Positions 38,804-51,762 of a stretch of DNA of 64,000 bases are shown here, in pieces. A model generated the notes under the pieces. The model was given only the letters and a program-made list of their open reading frames with translations, did no database searches and had not been told where the DNA came from. Source of the stretch: Brevundimonas halotolerans (GTDB lineage Bacteria > Pseudomonadota > Alphaproteobacteria > Caulobacterales > Caulobacteraceae); NCBI RefSeq assembly GCF_003730275.1, contig NZ_QTTA01000020.1, positions 1 through 64,000 of the forward strand, given 5' to 3'. Position numbers and translations under genes: made by a program. Positions within the stretch are counted from its first letter, which is position 1; every line of letters starts with the position of its first letter.

Positions 38804-39922
38804 ATGCAGCTGACTATCGAACGATCCGCGCTCCTCAGGGCTCTCAGCCACGTCCAGAGCGTTGTCGAACGCCGCAACACCATTCCGATCCTGGCCAATG
38901 TGCTGCTCAGCGCAGGCCGGGACCGGCTGTCGTTCTCGGCCACCGACCTCGACATGGAAATGGTCGATGAGGCCGAGGCTGTCGTCCAGGTCGAGGGGCA
39001 GATCACCGCCCCCGCCCACACCCTGTACGAAATCGCCCGCAAACTGCCCGAAGGGGCCGAGGTGTCGCTGGTCTATTCGGGCGACGATCCGCGCCTGACG
39101 GTCCAGGCGGGCCGGTCGAAGTTCAACCTGCCGGTGCTGCCGGCGGGCGACTTTCCGGTCATGTCGACCGAGGCGGGCGGGTCGCGCTATTCGCTGGCCA
39201 AGGAAGACCTGATCCGGCTGATCGACAAGACCCGGTTCGCCGTCTCGACCGAGGAAACCCGCTATTATCTGAACGGCCTCTACCTGCACACGGTGGCCGA
39301 GGACGGCGTGCCCCTGCTGCGCACCGTGGCCACCGACGGCCACCGTCTGGCCCTGGCCGAGACCCCGGCCCCCGAGGGCGCGGCCGGCAGCCCCGGTGTG
39401 ATCGTGCCGCGCAAGACCATCGATCAGGTCCGCCGCCTGCTGGACGACGGCTCGGGCGCAGTCGAGGTAATCGTCTCGCCGCAGAAGATCCGCTTCGAAT
39501 TCGGCCAGGCCGCCCTGACCTCCAAGGTCATCGACGGCGCCTTCCCCGACTATATGCGCGTCATCCCCAAGGGGAATGACAAACAGGCCGACATCGACCG
39601 CGCCGTCTTTGCCGCCGCCGTCGACCGGGTGGCCACCATCTCGGCCGAAAAGAGCCGCAGCGTGAAGCTGGCCTTCGAGCTGGACCGCGTGACCCTGACG
39701 GTGCGCAATATGGAGGCCGGGCAGGGCGTCGAGGAGGTCGAGATCGGCTATTCCGAAGAGCCGTTCGAGATCGGCTTCAACGCCCGCTATCTGCTGGACG
39801 TCTGCGGCCAGATCACCGGCGAGACCGCCGCCTTTAAATTCGCCGACCCGGCCAGCCCCACCCTGGTCCTCGATCCCGGCGACCCCGGCGTCCAGTATGT
39901 GCTGATGCCGCTGAGGGTGTGA
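38804..39922 (+). CDS. dnaN: DNA polymerase III beta sliding clamp
   Basis: This 372-aa protein forms the ring that tethers DNA polymerases. The start MQLTIERSALLRALSHVQSV, the triple-clamp pattern with NTIPILANVLLSA, and the ending VQYVLMPLRV are typical. The length is standard. A 136-bp gap with a long inverted repeat separates it from recF. Confidence 0.97.
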   Translation: MQLTIERSALLRALSHVQSVVERRNTIPILANVLLSAGRDRLSFSATDLDMEMVDEAEAVVQVEGQITAPAHTLYEIARKLPEGAEVSLVYSGDDPRLTVQAGRSKFNLPVLPAGDFPVMSTEAGGSRYSLAKEDLIRLIDKTRFAVSTEETRYYLNGLYLHTVAEDGVPLLRTVATDGHRLALAETPAPEGAAGSPGVIVPRKTIDQVRRLLDDGSGAVEVIVSPQKIRFEFGQAALTSKVIDGAFPDYMRVIPKGNDKQADIDRAVFAAAVDRVATISAEKSRSVKLAFELDRVTLTVRNMEAGQGVEEVEIGYSEEPFEIGFNARYLLDVCGQITGETAAFKFADPASPTLVLDPGDPGVQYVLMPLRV

Positions 39923-39927
39923 GCCTG

Positions 39928-40049
39928 AGTGGCGAGTGGCGAGTGGCGAGTGACGAGCGCACCTTCGTCGCCGCACTGATTTCCTACCGCGCAGCCTGCT
40001 CGCTGGGCAGGCGTGTGTTCTCGCCACTCGCCACTCGCCACTCGCCACT
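39928..40049. repeat. Heptamer inverted repeat (GAGTGGC) filling the dnaN-recF gap
   Basis: The arms 39928-39957 and 40020-40049 are inverted copies (29 of 30 bases identical), each made of about four tandem 7-mers of the GAGTGGC type. The 62-bp centre holds a small stem (GCCTGC 39994-39999 with 40007-40012) and no gene. The unit starts 5 bases after the dnaN stop and ends 9 bases before recF. Arm style and placement match the unit at 6282-6749, where the motif is GAGTAGT. Confidence 0.8.
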
Positions 40050-40058
40050 GGCGCAGCC

Positions 40059-41192
40059 GTGATCACCACCCTCACCCTCACTGATTTCCGTTCGTACGGG
40101 ACCGCGCGGCTGGAGCCGGGGGCGGGGCCCGTGGTGCTGCATGGGCCGAACGGGGCGGGCAAGACCAATCTGCTGGAAGCACTGAGCCTGCTGACGCCCG
40201 GCAAGGGGTTGCGTGGGGCGACGGCGGCCGAGATGGGGCGGCGCGAACCGGGCGAGGCCTCGGGCCGGCCCTGGGCCGTGGCGGTCGAGTTGGACGACGA
40301 CACCCGGCTGGGCACGGGCGTCCCCGGCAATGGCGCCGCGCGGCGCATTGTGCGCATCAATGGCGAGACGGCCCAGCCGGGCCGGCTGCTGGAGTATCTC
40401 AGGCCCGTCTGGGCCACGCCGGAGCAGGACCGGCTGTTTTCCGATGCGCGGGCCGACCGGCTGCGCTTTTTTGACCGGCTGGTGTTCGCCGCCGTGCCCG
40501 ACCATGCGGCCGCGGTCGCCGCCTATGACAAGGCCCTGCGCGAGCGGCTGCGCCTGTTGCTGCAGGCGGCCGAGGGGGGTGAGGCCGACCCCCTGTGGCT
40601 GGACGCGCTGGAGGCCCGGCTGGCCGAGGCGGGGGCCCGCATGGCCGGGGCGCGGGTGGCGGCCCTGTCGGCGCTGCAAGACGCCATTGATGCCCGTGCC
40701 GGGCGACCCTTCCCCCAGGCCGATCTGGGTCTGGCAGGTGAGGCCGAGCGGCGCACAGGGGCGGGTGAGGAGGCGGAGACGGTCGAGGGTTTTTTGCGCG
40801 ACGGTTTCCGGGCGGCCCGTACCCGTGACGGGGCGGCTGGCCGCTCGCTGTTCGGCCCGCACCGGACCGACCTGACCGCCCTTCACCGCGAAAAGAACCG
40901 ACCGGCCGCCGAGGGGTCGTCGGGCGAGCAAAAGGCGCTGGTACTGAACCTGATCCTGGCCCAGATCACCCGTCTGGCCGACCAGACGGCGCGGCCCCTG
41001 CTGCTGCTGGACGAGGCTCCCGCCCACCTCGACGCCGACCGCCGCGCCGCCCTGTTCGACGAGATCGAGGCGCTGGGCCGCGAGCGCGGTCTGCAGGCCT
41101 TCATGACCGGCACAGAACGCGTGCTGTTCGAGGGTCTGGAGGGGCGGGCGCGGTTCGTGCGCGTGGCCGGGGGCGCCCTCGTCGCGGAGTGA
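40059..41192 (+). CDS. recF: DNA replication/repair protein RecF
   Basis: This 377-aa SMC-like ATPase promotes RecA loading at gapped DNA. Walker A is [13 protein letters not shown] (29-36), the signature region [12 protein letters not shown] and Walker [13 protein letters not shown] are present. GTG 40059 is the start, giving [14 protein letters not shown] as usual for RecF. The inverted repeat ends just before it, so the ribosome site could lie in that stem. Confidence 0.96.
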   Translation: MITTLTLTDFRSYGTARLEPGAGPVVLHGPNGAGKTNLLEALSLLTPGKGLRGATAAEMGRREPGEASGRPWAVAVELDDDTRLGTGVPGNGAARRIVRINGETAQPGRLLEYLRPVWATPEQDRLFSDARADRLRFFDRLVFAAVPDHAAAVAAYDKALRERLRLLLQAAEGGEADPLWLDALEARLAEAGARMAGARVAALSALQDAIDARAGRPFPQADLGLAGEAERRTGAGEEAETVEGFLRDGFRAARTRDGAAGRSLFGPHRTDLTALHREKNRPAAEGSSGEQKALVLNLILAQITRLADQTARPLLLLDEAPAHLDADRRAALFDEIEALGRERGLQAFMTGTERVLFEGLEGRARFVRVAGGALVAE

Positions 41193-41255
41193 ATCCAGGG
41201 TAGCTTCCGCCACCCCTTTTCCTCGCAATTCCTGCCGAATTTCCTATATATTTAG

Positions 41256-43778
<2,523 letters not shown>

Positions 43779-43781
43779 GCG

Positions 43782-44231
43782 TTAGCGGGTCTGGCCGATG
43801 AAGGCGGTCACGGTCGGGTAGGATCCCTGGGTGGAGCGCTTTTCATTGCAGACCACCTCATAGAGGAAGCCATAGTTGGTGCCCTCATTGACCGTGTCCC
43901 ACTCCTCTATGGTTTCCTCATAGCGGTCGGTCAGCGCACCGGTGCCGTCATAGGTGTCGGTGGCGATGAAGCGGATTTCGCGGCTGCCACAGCGGAAGGC
44001 GTAGGTGTCGATCTCGTGGCTGAAATCGCTGCCAGTCAGCGGGACGCGGGCCATCCGCACGCGGGTGCCTCCTTCGGTCGTCACGATCTGGCCGGCATCG
44101 GCCAGATAGGCCGTGGTGGCGTTGCGGGAAAAGGGATGCCAGTCGGTGACGGGCGCGGTTGAAATCGGCGGGTCCTGGTCGGCAACGGGCATCAGGCCGA
44201 GGGCCAGGGCAGTGAGGATCGAAGTCAGCAT
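43782..44231 (-). CDS. Hypothetical secreted protein
   Basis: This 149-aa protein has a short signal-like N-terminus (MLTSILTALALGLMPVA) and a domain with FSRNATTAYLADAGQIVTTE, RVPLTGSDFSHEIDTYAFRC and a late Cys (EVVCNEKRS). The pattern recalls surface-adhesin E-like or other small periplasmic domains, but no family can be asserted. ATG 44231 has GGAG seven bases upstream. It lies 3 bases after the convergent gyrB stop. Confidence 0.65.
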   Translation of the reverse strand: MLTSILTALALGLMPVADQDPPISTAPVTDWHPFSRNATTAYLADAGQIVTTEGGTRVRMARVPLTGSDFSHEIDTYAFRCGSREIRFIATDTYDGTGALTDRYEETIEEWDTVNEGTNYGFLYEVVCNEKRSTQGSYPTVTAFIGQTR

Positions 44232-44340
44232 CGGTGTCTCCCCCAAGAAGATCCGGTGACAGAAGAGGCCGATCACGCAAATTTGGCAAGAGCCGGATGA
44301 TCTGCCTCATCCGGGCCGCGTTCCTGATGAGGATGGCTTC

Positions 44341-45300
44341 ATGATCTCCCTGCTTGCCCTGACCAGTCTGATGCTTGCGCTGGCGACCGGCCCCGAACTG
44401 GCACCTGCGCCTGGCCGGTTTGCGCCCGCGACCGAAGTGCCCGGCCAGCCTGTCAGAACTGCCGCTCAGCAGGCGCGGTTCACCTCGGACCGGATCGTCG
44501 TCGAGGTTCGCACGCCCGCTGATCCGAAACAGCCGGTGTGCGACGTGATCCTGATTCCGGGCCTCGCCTCGACTGCCCTGGTCTGGGAGCCGGTGGCCGA
44601 GCGGCTCAGCCGGACGCACCGGGTGCATCTGGTGTCGGTGCGTGGCTTTGGAGAGCTGGGGGCGGGCGACAACGGACGCGGCTTGGTCGCAGGCCCGGTC
44701 GCCGCCGAGGTGGCCCGCTATATCCGCACCCGGGGTCTACGCGACCCGGCCGTCATCGGCCATTCCATGGGGGGGCAGATCGCCCTCAGACTGGCGTCCG
44801 ATCCGGGGGTCGACCTGGGACGGATCATGATCGTCGACGCCGCGCCCTTCTTTCCATCGCTGGTCGATGACCGGGCCACCGGACAGGATCTGGAGCCGAT
44901 CGCCGCCGTCGCCTATCAGGCCGTGCTGTTCCTCGGCGACGACGCCCTGGCCCGTCAGCCCTGGGCCGAGGGCATGGGCTCTACCGCTGGCGCGCTGGAG
45001 GCCTGGGTCGGCTGGCAGGGGGGCGATGCGCGGGTGCTGGCGCAAAGCCTGTATGAAGTCATGACCGTCGATCTGCGCCCCAATCTGGCGCGCATCAATG
45101 TGCCGGTGACCGTGGTCTATGGCTGGAGCCGTCGCGAGGACTCGCCCCGCTATCAGCTGCAATCGTCCTGGCAACAGGCCTACCGGGGCCTCAGGCGGCC
45201 GGCGCGGCTGGTGCCGATCGAGGGGGCCGAACACATGGTGATGATCGACCAGCCGGTGCGCTTCATGGCGGCGGTCGACGAGTTCTTAGGCAACCCCTGA
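44341..45300 (+). CDS. Alpha/beta hydrolase, probably exported
   Basis: This 319-aa protein starts with a hydrophobic signal-like stretch (MISLLALTSLMLALATG) and has an alpha/beta-hydrolase fold: LIPGLASTALVWEPVAERL, nucleophile elbow GHSMGGQIAL, acid region and final His in GAEHMVMIDQPVRF. The substrate is unknown. It converges with recQ, 14 bases apart, and is divergent from the upstream hypothetical gene. Confidence 0.82.
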   Translation: MISLLALTSLMLALATGPELAPAPGRFAPATEVPGQPVRTAAQQARFTSDRIVVEVRTPADPKQPVCDVILIPGLASTALVWEPVAERLSRTHRVHLVSVRGFGELGAGDNGRGLVAGPVAAEVARYIRTRGLRDPAVIGHSMGGQIALRLASDPGVDLGRIMIVDAAPFFPSLVDDRATGQDLEPIAAVAYQAVLFLGDDALARQPWAEGMGSTAGALEAWVGWQGGDARVLAQSLYEVMTVDLRPNLARINVPVTVVYGWSRREDSPRYQLQSSWQQAYRGLRRPARLVPIEGAEHMVMIDQPVRFMAAVDEFLGNP

Positions 45301-45314
45301 GCCTGATCCGGAGC

Positions 45315-47180
45315 TCAGGCGGCCTCGACGTCGTGCGCCCGGGCCAGAACCTCCAGCACGGCCCGGCCATAGGTGGTCAGCTTGGACTTGCCGATCCCGG
45401 GCACGCTCGACAGGGCATCCAGACTGGCCGGTCGCGCTTCGGCCAGCGCCAGCAGGGTGCGGTCCTGAAAGATGACATAGGGCGGCACACCCTGGGCATG
45501 GGCCACTTCGCGACGCCAGGCGCGGAGCGCCTCGAACCGCTCACGTGCCCCGGCGGGCAGCCGCGCCACAAGGTCGGTCGCCGGGGCCCGCCTACCGGCG
45601 GATCGCGCCGCCTGCGGGGCTTCGCGCCTTAGCCGCACCTCATGGGCGCCGCGATAGACGGCCCGCACGGCCTCCGGATCGCCGAGGCCGATCAGGGGAC
45701 GTCCGTCGTTCGGGTCCTCGATCAGAAGGCCCTCGAACACCAGATGATCCAGAATGCGGCGCCATTCGCTGACCGGCAGGTCGCGCCCTATGCCCCAGGT
45801 CGACAGGCCCTGACCCAGACTCTCCCCGTCCTTCTGGCGTCCGGTCAGATGGTCGATGACCCGGCCCCGGCCATAGCGGCCCTCCAGCCGGTGGACGGCG
45901 GCCAGGGCCTTTTGCGCCTCGGTCGTCATGGCGACCTGTTCGGGCGGGCTGCGGCACAGGTCGCAGACACCGCAGGGCTCGGCGCTCTCTTCCCCGAAGT
46001 AGTGGCGCACCGCCTGCGGCCGGCAGACGGCCCCGTCCAGCATGCCATACAGCTGCCAGACCTTGCGGCGCTGGGCGGCCATGACCTCGGCGTCCATGGG
46101 GCTGCCGTCCAGTCGCTTCAGCGACCATGCCACATCGGCCGAACCGTAAAGGGTGATCCCCTCGGCCGGATCGCCGTCGCGCCCGGCGCGTCCGACCTCC
46201 TGCCAGTAGGCCTCAAGCGAGCCGGGCGGGTCGGCGTGCAGCACATAGCGGACGTCCGGCTTGTCGACCCCCATGCCAAAGGCGATGGTTGCCACCATCA
46301 CCCCCTGATCGGCCTCGAGGAATCGGGTCAGCCGGTCATGGCGCTCGCGCGTCTCAAGGCCCGCATGATAGGCGACCGCGTCGTGACCGGCGCCAGCCAG
46401 CGCCTCGGCCAGCCGCTCGCAGCCCTTCCTCGATCCGCAATAGACGACGCCGGATACGCCGCGCCGGGCCTCGACCAGCTCGACCACCTGGGCCTCGGTT
46501 TTCGCCTGTCCGCCCGCCTTGGGCAGGGCTGAAAGGCGCAGGTTCGGACGGGCGAAACTGTCGACGAACACCTCGGCCGCCCCGATGTTCAGCGACTGCA
46601 GGATGTCGGCGCGGGTGCGGGCATCGGCGGTCGCGGTCAGCGCCACGGTCGGCACATGGGGAAAGCGCGCCTTCAGCCGCCCCAGATTGCGATAGTCGGG
46701 ACGGAAATCATGGCCCCATTGGGAGACGCAGTGGGCCTCATCGACCGCGATCAGCGACAGGTCCAGCTCGGCCAGCCGGTCCAGCAGCCAGGACGAGGCC
46801 AAGCCTTCGGGCGAGACGTACAGCAGCTTGATCTCGCCTGCCCGTATCCGGCCCCACAGCGCCGCGCGGGCGTCGGAATCGAGCGAGGAATCCAGCCGCG
46901 CCGCCGGCACGCCCAGCTGGTCCAGCGCCGCCACCTGATCGCTCATCAGGGCGATGAGGGGCGAGACCACCAGCGCCAGCCCGGGCCTCATCAGGGCCGG
47001 AATCTGATAGCACAGGCTCTTGCCGCCGCCGGTCGGCAGGACGGCCAGCACATCGCGCCCGTCCAGAACCGCCTGGATCGCCGGGGCCTGCAGGCCGCGA
47101 AAGTCGTCATGGCCCCAGATACGCTGCAGGAGGGCGCGGGTGTCCGGAAGGCTCCGGCTGGCGGACGAATCACAGGCCAT
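45315..47180 (-). CDS. recQ: ATP-dependent DNA helicase RecQ
   Basis: This 621-aa 3'-5' helicase acts in recombination and fork repair. Walker A is [14 protein letters not shown], the DEAH box is in [19 protein letters not shown], motif VI is [13 protein letters not shown], the zinc-binding cysteines are C-x-VC-x-LC in the GVCDLCRS region, and an HRDC domain ([20 protein letters not shown]) closes the protein. Length and order match the RecQ family. Confidence 0.95.
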   Translation of the reverse strand: MACDSSASRSLPDTRALLQRIWGHDDFRGLQAPAIQAVLDGRDVLAVLPTGGGKSLCYQIPALMRPGLALVVSPLIALMSDQVAALDQLGVPAARLDSSLDSDARAALWGRIRAGEIKLLYVSPEGLASSWLLDRLAELDLSLIAVDEAHCVSQWGHDFRPDYRNLGRLKARFPHVPTVALTATADARTRADILQSLNIGAAEVFVDSFARPNLRLSALPKAGGQAKTEAQVVELVEARRGVSGVVYCGSRKGCERLAEALAGAGHDAVAYHAGLETRERHDRLTRFLEADQGVMVATIAFGMGVDKPDVRYVLHADPPGSLEAYWQEVGRAGRDGDPAEGITLYGSADVAWSLKRLDGSPMDAEVMAAQRRKVWQLYGMLDGAVCRPQAVRHYFGEESAEPCGVCDLCRSPPEQVAMTTEAQKALAAVHRLEGRYGRGRVIDHLTGRQKDGESLGQGLSTWGIGRDLPVSEWRRILDHLVFEGLLIEDPNDGRPLIGLGDPEAVRAVYRGAHEVRLRREAPQAARSAGRRAPATDLVARLPAGARERFEALRAWRREVAHAQGVPPYVIFQDRTLLALAEARPASLDALSSVPGIGKSKLTTYGRAVLEVLARAHDVEAA

Positions 47181-47252
47181 GCCCAGTTCTGCCGGATGGG
47201 GCCGGACGTGTCACCCGTGCCCGGGGCGACAATTGCCGCTATAGGCCGCCTT

Positions 47253-48152
47253 ATGAACAGCCTGATCTTCGGTCGCCCGCCGCTCGTCTTCGATCCGCCC
47301 ACCGATGCGGTGCAGGTCTCGCCCCGCGTGCCCGGCGCGGCCGTGCTGGAAGATCTGGCGCCCGAAAGCGCGGATCAGGCCGTGGTCCATGCCCCCGCCG
47401 GTGCCATAGAGCGGCGCTATACGCTGGCGTTGGTGCTGCGGGCCCTGAAGCCGGGCGGTCGCCTCGATGTCATGGCGCCCAAGATCAGGGGCGGCGCCCG
47501 GCTGGCGAAGGAGCTGAAGGGCTTCGGGGTCGACTGCAAGGTCGTCTCCAAGGCCCACCACAAGCGGTGTCTGGCGACGCGACCGGACGCGCTGACCGGG
47601 ATCGAGGTGTCGATCAAGGCGGGTGCCCTGCGACAGGATCCGGAGTCCGGCATCTGGACTCAGCCGGGCCTGTTCGCCTGGGACCGGGTCGATCCGGGCA
47701 CGGCCCTGCTGATCCGGCACCTGGAGAGTCTGAAGGGGCGGGGCGCGGACTTTGGCTGTGGCTATGGGGCGCTGGGCCGGGTGGTCCTGGCGCAGGAGAC
47801 GGTCTCCGAACTGACCCTGATCGATCTGGATCGGCGCGCGGTCGAGGCGGCGCGACGCAACCTGACCGACCCGCGCGCCCGGCACCTGTGGGCCGATGTG
47901 CGCACGCTGGACAGCCTGACCGATCTGGACTTTGTCGTCGCCAATCCGCCCTTCCACGACGGCGGAGCCGAAGACCGGGCGCTGGGTCAGGCCTTCATCG
48001 ACCGGGCGGCGAAGTCGCTGCGTACCGGCGGCACCCTGTGGATGGTCGCCAACCGCCACCTGCCGTACGAGGCCGGGCTGAAGTCGGCTTTCAAGGCAGT
48101 GCGGGCTGTGGTCGAAGGCGAGGGCTACAAGATCATCGAGGCGAAGAAGTGA
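47253..48152 (+). CDS. Class I SAM-dependent methyltransferase, RsmC-like
   Basis: This 299-aa protein has the RsmC architecture: a degenerate N-terminal methyltransferase half, then a catalytic half with DFGCGYGALGR (SAM binding) and VVANPPFHDGG, the NPPF motif of N2-guanine methyltransferases. The likely target is 16S rRNA G1207, by homology. ATG 47253 begins MNSLIFGRPP and avoids overlap with recQ. It is followed by the pseudouridine synthase gene with a GTGA overlap. Confidence 0.85.
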   Translation: MNSLIFGRPPLVFDPPTDAVQVSPRVPGAAVLEDLAPESADQAVVHAPAGAIERRYTLALVLRALKPGGRLDVMAPKIRGGARLAKELKGFGVDCKVVSKAHHKRCLATRPDALTGIEVSIKAGALRQDPESGIWTQPGLFAWDRVDPGTALLIRHLESLKGRGADFGCGYGALGRVVLAQETVSELTLIDLDRRAVEAARRNLTDPRARHLWADVRTLDSLTDLDFVVANPPFHDGGAEDRALGQAFIDRAAKSLRTGGTLWMVANRHLPYEAGLKSAFKAVRAVVEGEGYKIIEAKK

Positions 48153-48880
48153 AGACCCCCACCGCCCGCGTCGATCGCCTGCTGTCCTCGCTGGGCTATG
48201 GCTCGCGCACCGAAATGGCGCGGATGGCCAAGGCCGGCGGCATCGTGCTGGACGGCGCGGACCTGACCGATGTGTCGAAGCGGATCGCGCTTTCGCCCGA
48301 CCTGCCGTCGCGGATGGAGATCGACGGCGAACCGCTCGATCCCCTGCCGGGGCTGGTGATGATGATGCACAAGCCGCTGGGCATGACCTGTTCGCACAAG
48401 GAGGACGGGGCGCTGGTGTTCGACCTTCTGCCCGGGCGCTGGCGCCGGCGGGACCCGGCCATTTCGACCGTCGGCCGGCTGGACAAGCAGACCACCGGCC
48501 TGTTGCTGCTGACCGACGACGGCGCCCTGCTGCACCGGATCATCAGCCCCAAGCGCCATGTGGCCAAGGTCTATCGCGCCACCCTGGCCCGGCCGCTGGA
48601 AGGCGGGGAGGCCGCCCTGTTCGCCTCGGGCGAACTGGTGCTGGAGGGCGAGGACAAGCCCCTGTCGCCCGCCATCCTCGAGGTCATCACCCCGACCGAG
48701 GCGACCCTGACGGTGACCGAGGGGCGCTATCATCAGGTGCGACGCATGTTCGCGGCGGTCGGCAATCACGTCGAGGCCCTGCACCGGGAACGGGTCGGCG
48801 CCCTGACCCTGCCCGACGACCTGCCCCCCGGCGAATGGCGGCTGCTGACGCCGGATCAGGTCGCCCTGATCTTCGCTTGA
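48149..48880 (+). CDS. RsuA-family pseudouridine synthase
   Basis: This 243-aa enzyme converts a uridine in rRNA to pseudouridine. An S4-like N-terminal part (VDRLLSSLGYGSRTEMARMA) precedes the catalytic domain with VGRLDKQTTGLLLLTDDG, whose Asp is the catalytic residue, and GRYHQVRRMFAAVGNHV. GTG 48149 overlaps the upstream stop by four bases. RsuA (16S U516), RluE and RluF cannot be told apart here; the short S4-like domain favours RsuA/RluE. Confidence 0.87.
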   Translation: MKTPTARVDRLLSSLGYGSRTEMARMAKAGGIVLDGADLTDVSKRIALSPDLPSRMEIDGEPLDPLPGLVMMMHKPLGMTCSHKEDGALVFDLLPGRWRRRDPAISTVGRLDKQTTGLLLLTDDGALLHRIISPKRHVAKVYRATLARPLEGGEAALFASGELVLEGEDKPLSPAILEVITPTEATLTVTEGRYHQVRRMFAAVGNHVEALHRERVGALTLPDDLPPGEWRLLTPDQVALIFA

Positions 48881-48911
48881 CCGTCGGGGCCGGCCGGTTC
48901 ACCTGACCGCC

Positions 48912-49576
48912 ATGACCCTCGCCAAGATCTGCGGGCTGACGACCCCCGAATCCCTGACCGTCGCTGTCGAAGCCGGCGCAGCCTTCGTCGGTCTGGTGGC
49001 GTTCGAGAAAAGCCCGCGCCACCTCGCACCCGAAGACGCTCGCCGCCTGCTGGATCAGACCGGCATGGTCGAGAGCCGCCGCGCGAAGGTCGTGGTGGTG
49101 ACGGTTGATCCGGATGACGCCCTGCTGGACGCCCTGACCCGGCATGTGGCGCCCGACTTCATCCAGCTGCACGGCCATGAGACGCCCGAGCGGGCGGAGG
49201 CGGTGCGAGCACGCACCGGGGCCGGGATCATCAAATGCCTGCCGGTCTCCGGCCCCGATGACCTGAAGCGGGTCACCGACTGGGCGGGGGTGGCGGATCA
49301 CCTGATGTTCGACGCCCGTACCCCGGCCGACGCCGCCCTGCCCGGCGGGATGGGATTGAGCTTTGACTGGACGCTGCTCAGGGGGGTGGATCTGCCGCGT
49401 CCGTGGTTCCTCGCGGGGGGGCTTACCCCCGACAATGTCACTGAGGCGGTGCGGCTGTCCGGCGCACCCATGGTCGATGTGTCCTCTGGCGTCGAGCGCG
49501 CGCCGGGTGTTAAGGAACCCGCCCTCATCCGTGCCTTTCTTGAGGCCGTAGGTACCCTCCCCGGGAAACAGTCATC

Positions 49577-49580
<4 letters not shown>
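48912..49580 (+). CDS. trpF: Phosphoribosylanthranilate isomerase
   Basis: This 222-aa TIM-barrel enzyme catalyses the Amadori rearrangement in tryptophan synthesis. The catalytic Cys7 is in KICGLTT, the partner Asp is in LMFDARTP, and the phosphate-binding [11 protein letters not shown] and VDVSSGVE segments are intact. Its stop overlaps the trpB start (GTGA). Confidence 0.96.
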
Positions 49581-50787
<1,207 letters not shown>

Positions 50788-50791
<4 letters not shown>

Positions 50792-50925
50792 GGGCGTTTC
50801 GTGAGTTCGCATCCCGACGTCCGCTGCTGGCTTTGACGCTTGTCGCAGCAGTGGTGTTGCTGGTCGTCGTGCCGCTGAGCACGCTTCGTGTCCGCATAGA
50901 ATTTCCAGTGGCGGAGGCCCAATGA
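50788..50925 (+). CDS. 45-aa single-span membrane microprotein between trpB and trpA (putative)
   Basis: GTG 50788 overlaps the trpB stop (GTGA) and its TGA overlaps the trpA start (ATGA at 50922-50925), so this frame is coupled to both neighbours. The peptide is [16 protein letters not shown], then a hydrophobic span [15 protein letters not shown], then [14 protein letters not shown]: basic N-terminus, one membrane helix, short tail. Its last codons carry GGAGG, which also serves trpA. No family is recognised. The alternative is that translating it simply keeps trpA coupled to trpB. Confidence 0.6.
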
Positions 50926-51752
50926 CCACCGCCCGTATTGACGCCCGATTTGCTTCGCTGAAGGTCGAGGGTCGGGCGGGTTTTGTCGCCTATGTCATGG
51001 CGGGGGATCCGTCGCCCGAGGCCACGCTCGACATCCTGAACGGTCTGGTCGAGGCCGGGGCCGATGTGCTGGAGCTGGGCTTTCCCTTCTCCGATCCCAT
51101 GGCCGAGGGGCCGACCATCCAGCGCGCCGCCCTGCGCGGGCTGAAGTCGGGCCTGACGCTGAAGGGCACGCTGGAGCTGGCGCGCCGGTTCCGCGAGGGG
51201 AATGCCGACACCCCCCTGATCCTGATGGGGTATCTGAATCCGGTCGAACAGATGGGCTATCCGGCGTTCGCCGAGGCGGCCGATGCGGCAGGCGTGGATG
51301 GCGTGATCATCGTCGATTGTCCGCCCGAGGAATCCGCCGATCTGGTCGAAGCGCTGGATGCCGCGCGCCTGTCGATGATCCGGCTGGCCACCCCGACCTC
51401 GGACGATGACCGGCTGAAGGTCATTGCGCGCGGCACGTCGGGCTTTGTCTATTATGTCTCGGTCGCCGGTGTGACCGGGGTCAAGGAAGCCGTGGCCGGC
51501 GATGTCGCGCCTGCCGTGGACCGCGTGCGCTCTGCCACCGGCCTGCCCGTCGCGGTCGGCTTTGGCGTCAAGACCCCCGAACGTGCCGCCGAGATCGCCC
51601 GCGTCGCCGATGCGGTGGTGGTCGGCTCGGCGCTGGTCGACCGCATCGAGGCCGCCGTGACCGAGAACCGTGACCCGGTGGCCGACGTTCTGTCCCTTGC
51701 GCGGGACCTGTCGCACGCTGTGCATAACGCCCACGCCGCCGAAATCGTGTAG
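50922..51752 (+). CDS. trpA: Tryptophan synthase alpha chain
   Basis: This 276-aa TIM-barrel subunit cleaves indole-3-glycerol phosphate to indole. Glu51 (LELGFPFSDP) matches the catalytic Glu49 of E. coli, but the position of Asp60 is Glu62 (PMAEGPTIQ). FVYYVSVAGVTG and VAVGFGVKTPE phosphate-loop segments are intact. ATG 50922 overlaps the small ORF stop and has GGAGG five bases upstream. accD follows after ten bases. Confidence 0.95.
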   Translation: MTTARIDARFASLKVEGRAGFVAYVMAGDPSPEATLDILNGLVEAGADVLELGFPFSDPMAEGPTIQRAALRGLKSGLTLKGTLELARRFREGNADTPLILMGYLNPVEQMGYPAFAEAADAAGVDGVIIVDCPPEESADLVEALDAARLSMIRLATPTSDDDRLKVIARGTSGFVYYVSVAGVTGVKEAVAGDVAPAVDRVRSATGLPVAVGFGVKTPERAAEIARVADAVVVGSALVDRIEAAVTENRDPVADVLSLARDLSHAVHNAHAAEIV

Positions 51753-51762
51753 AAGACCGCCC

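Noticed and set aside
46656-47252. A longer start for the RsmC-like gene
   Set aside because: It would overlap recQ antisense by over 500 bases; homology begins at MNSLIFGRPP.
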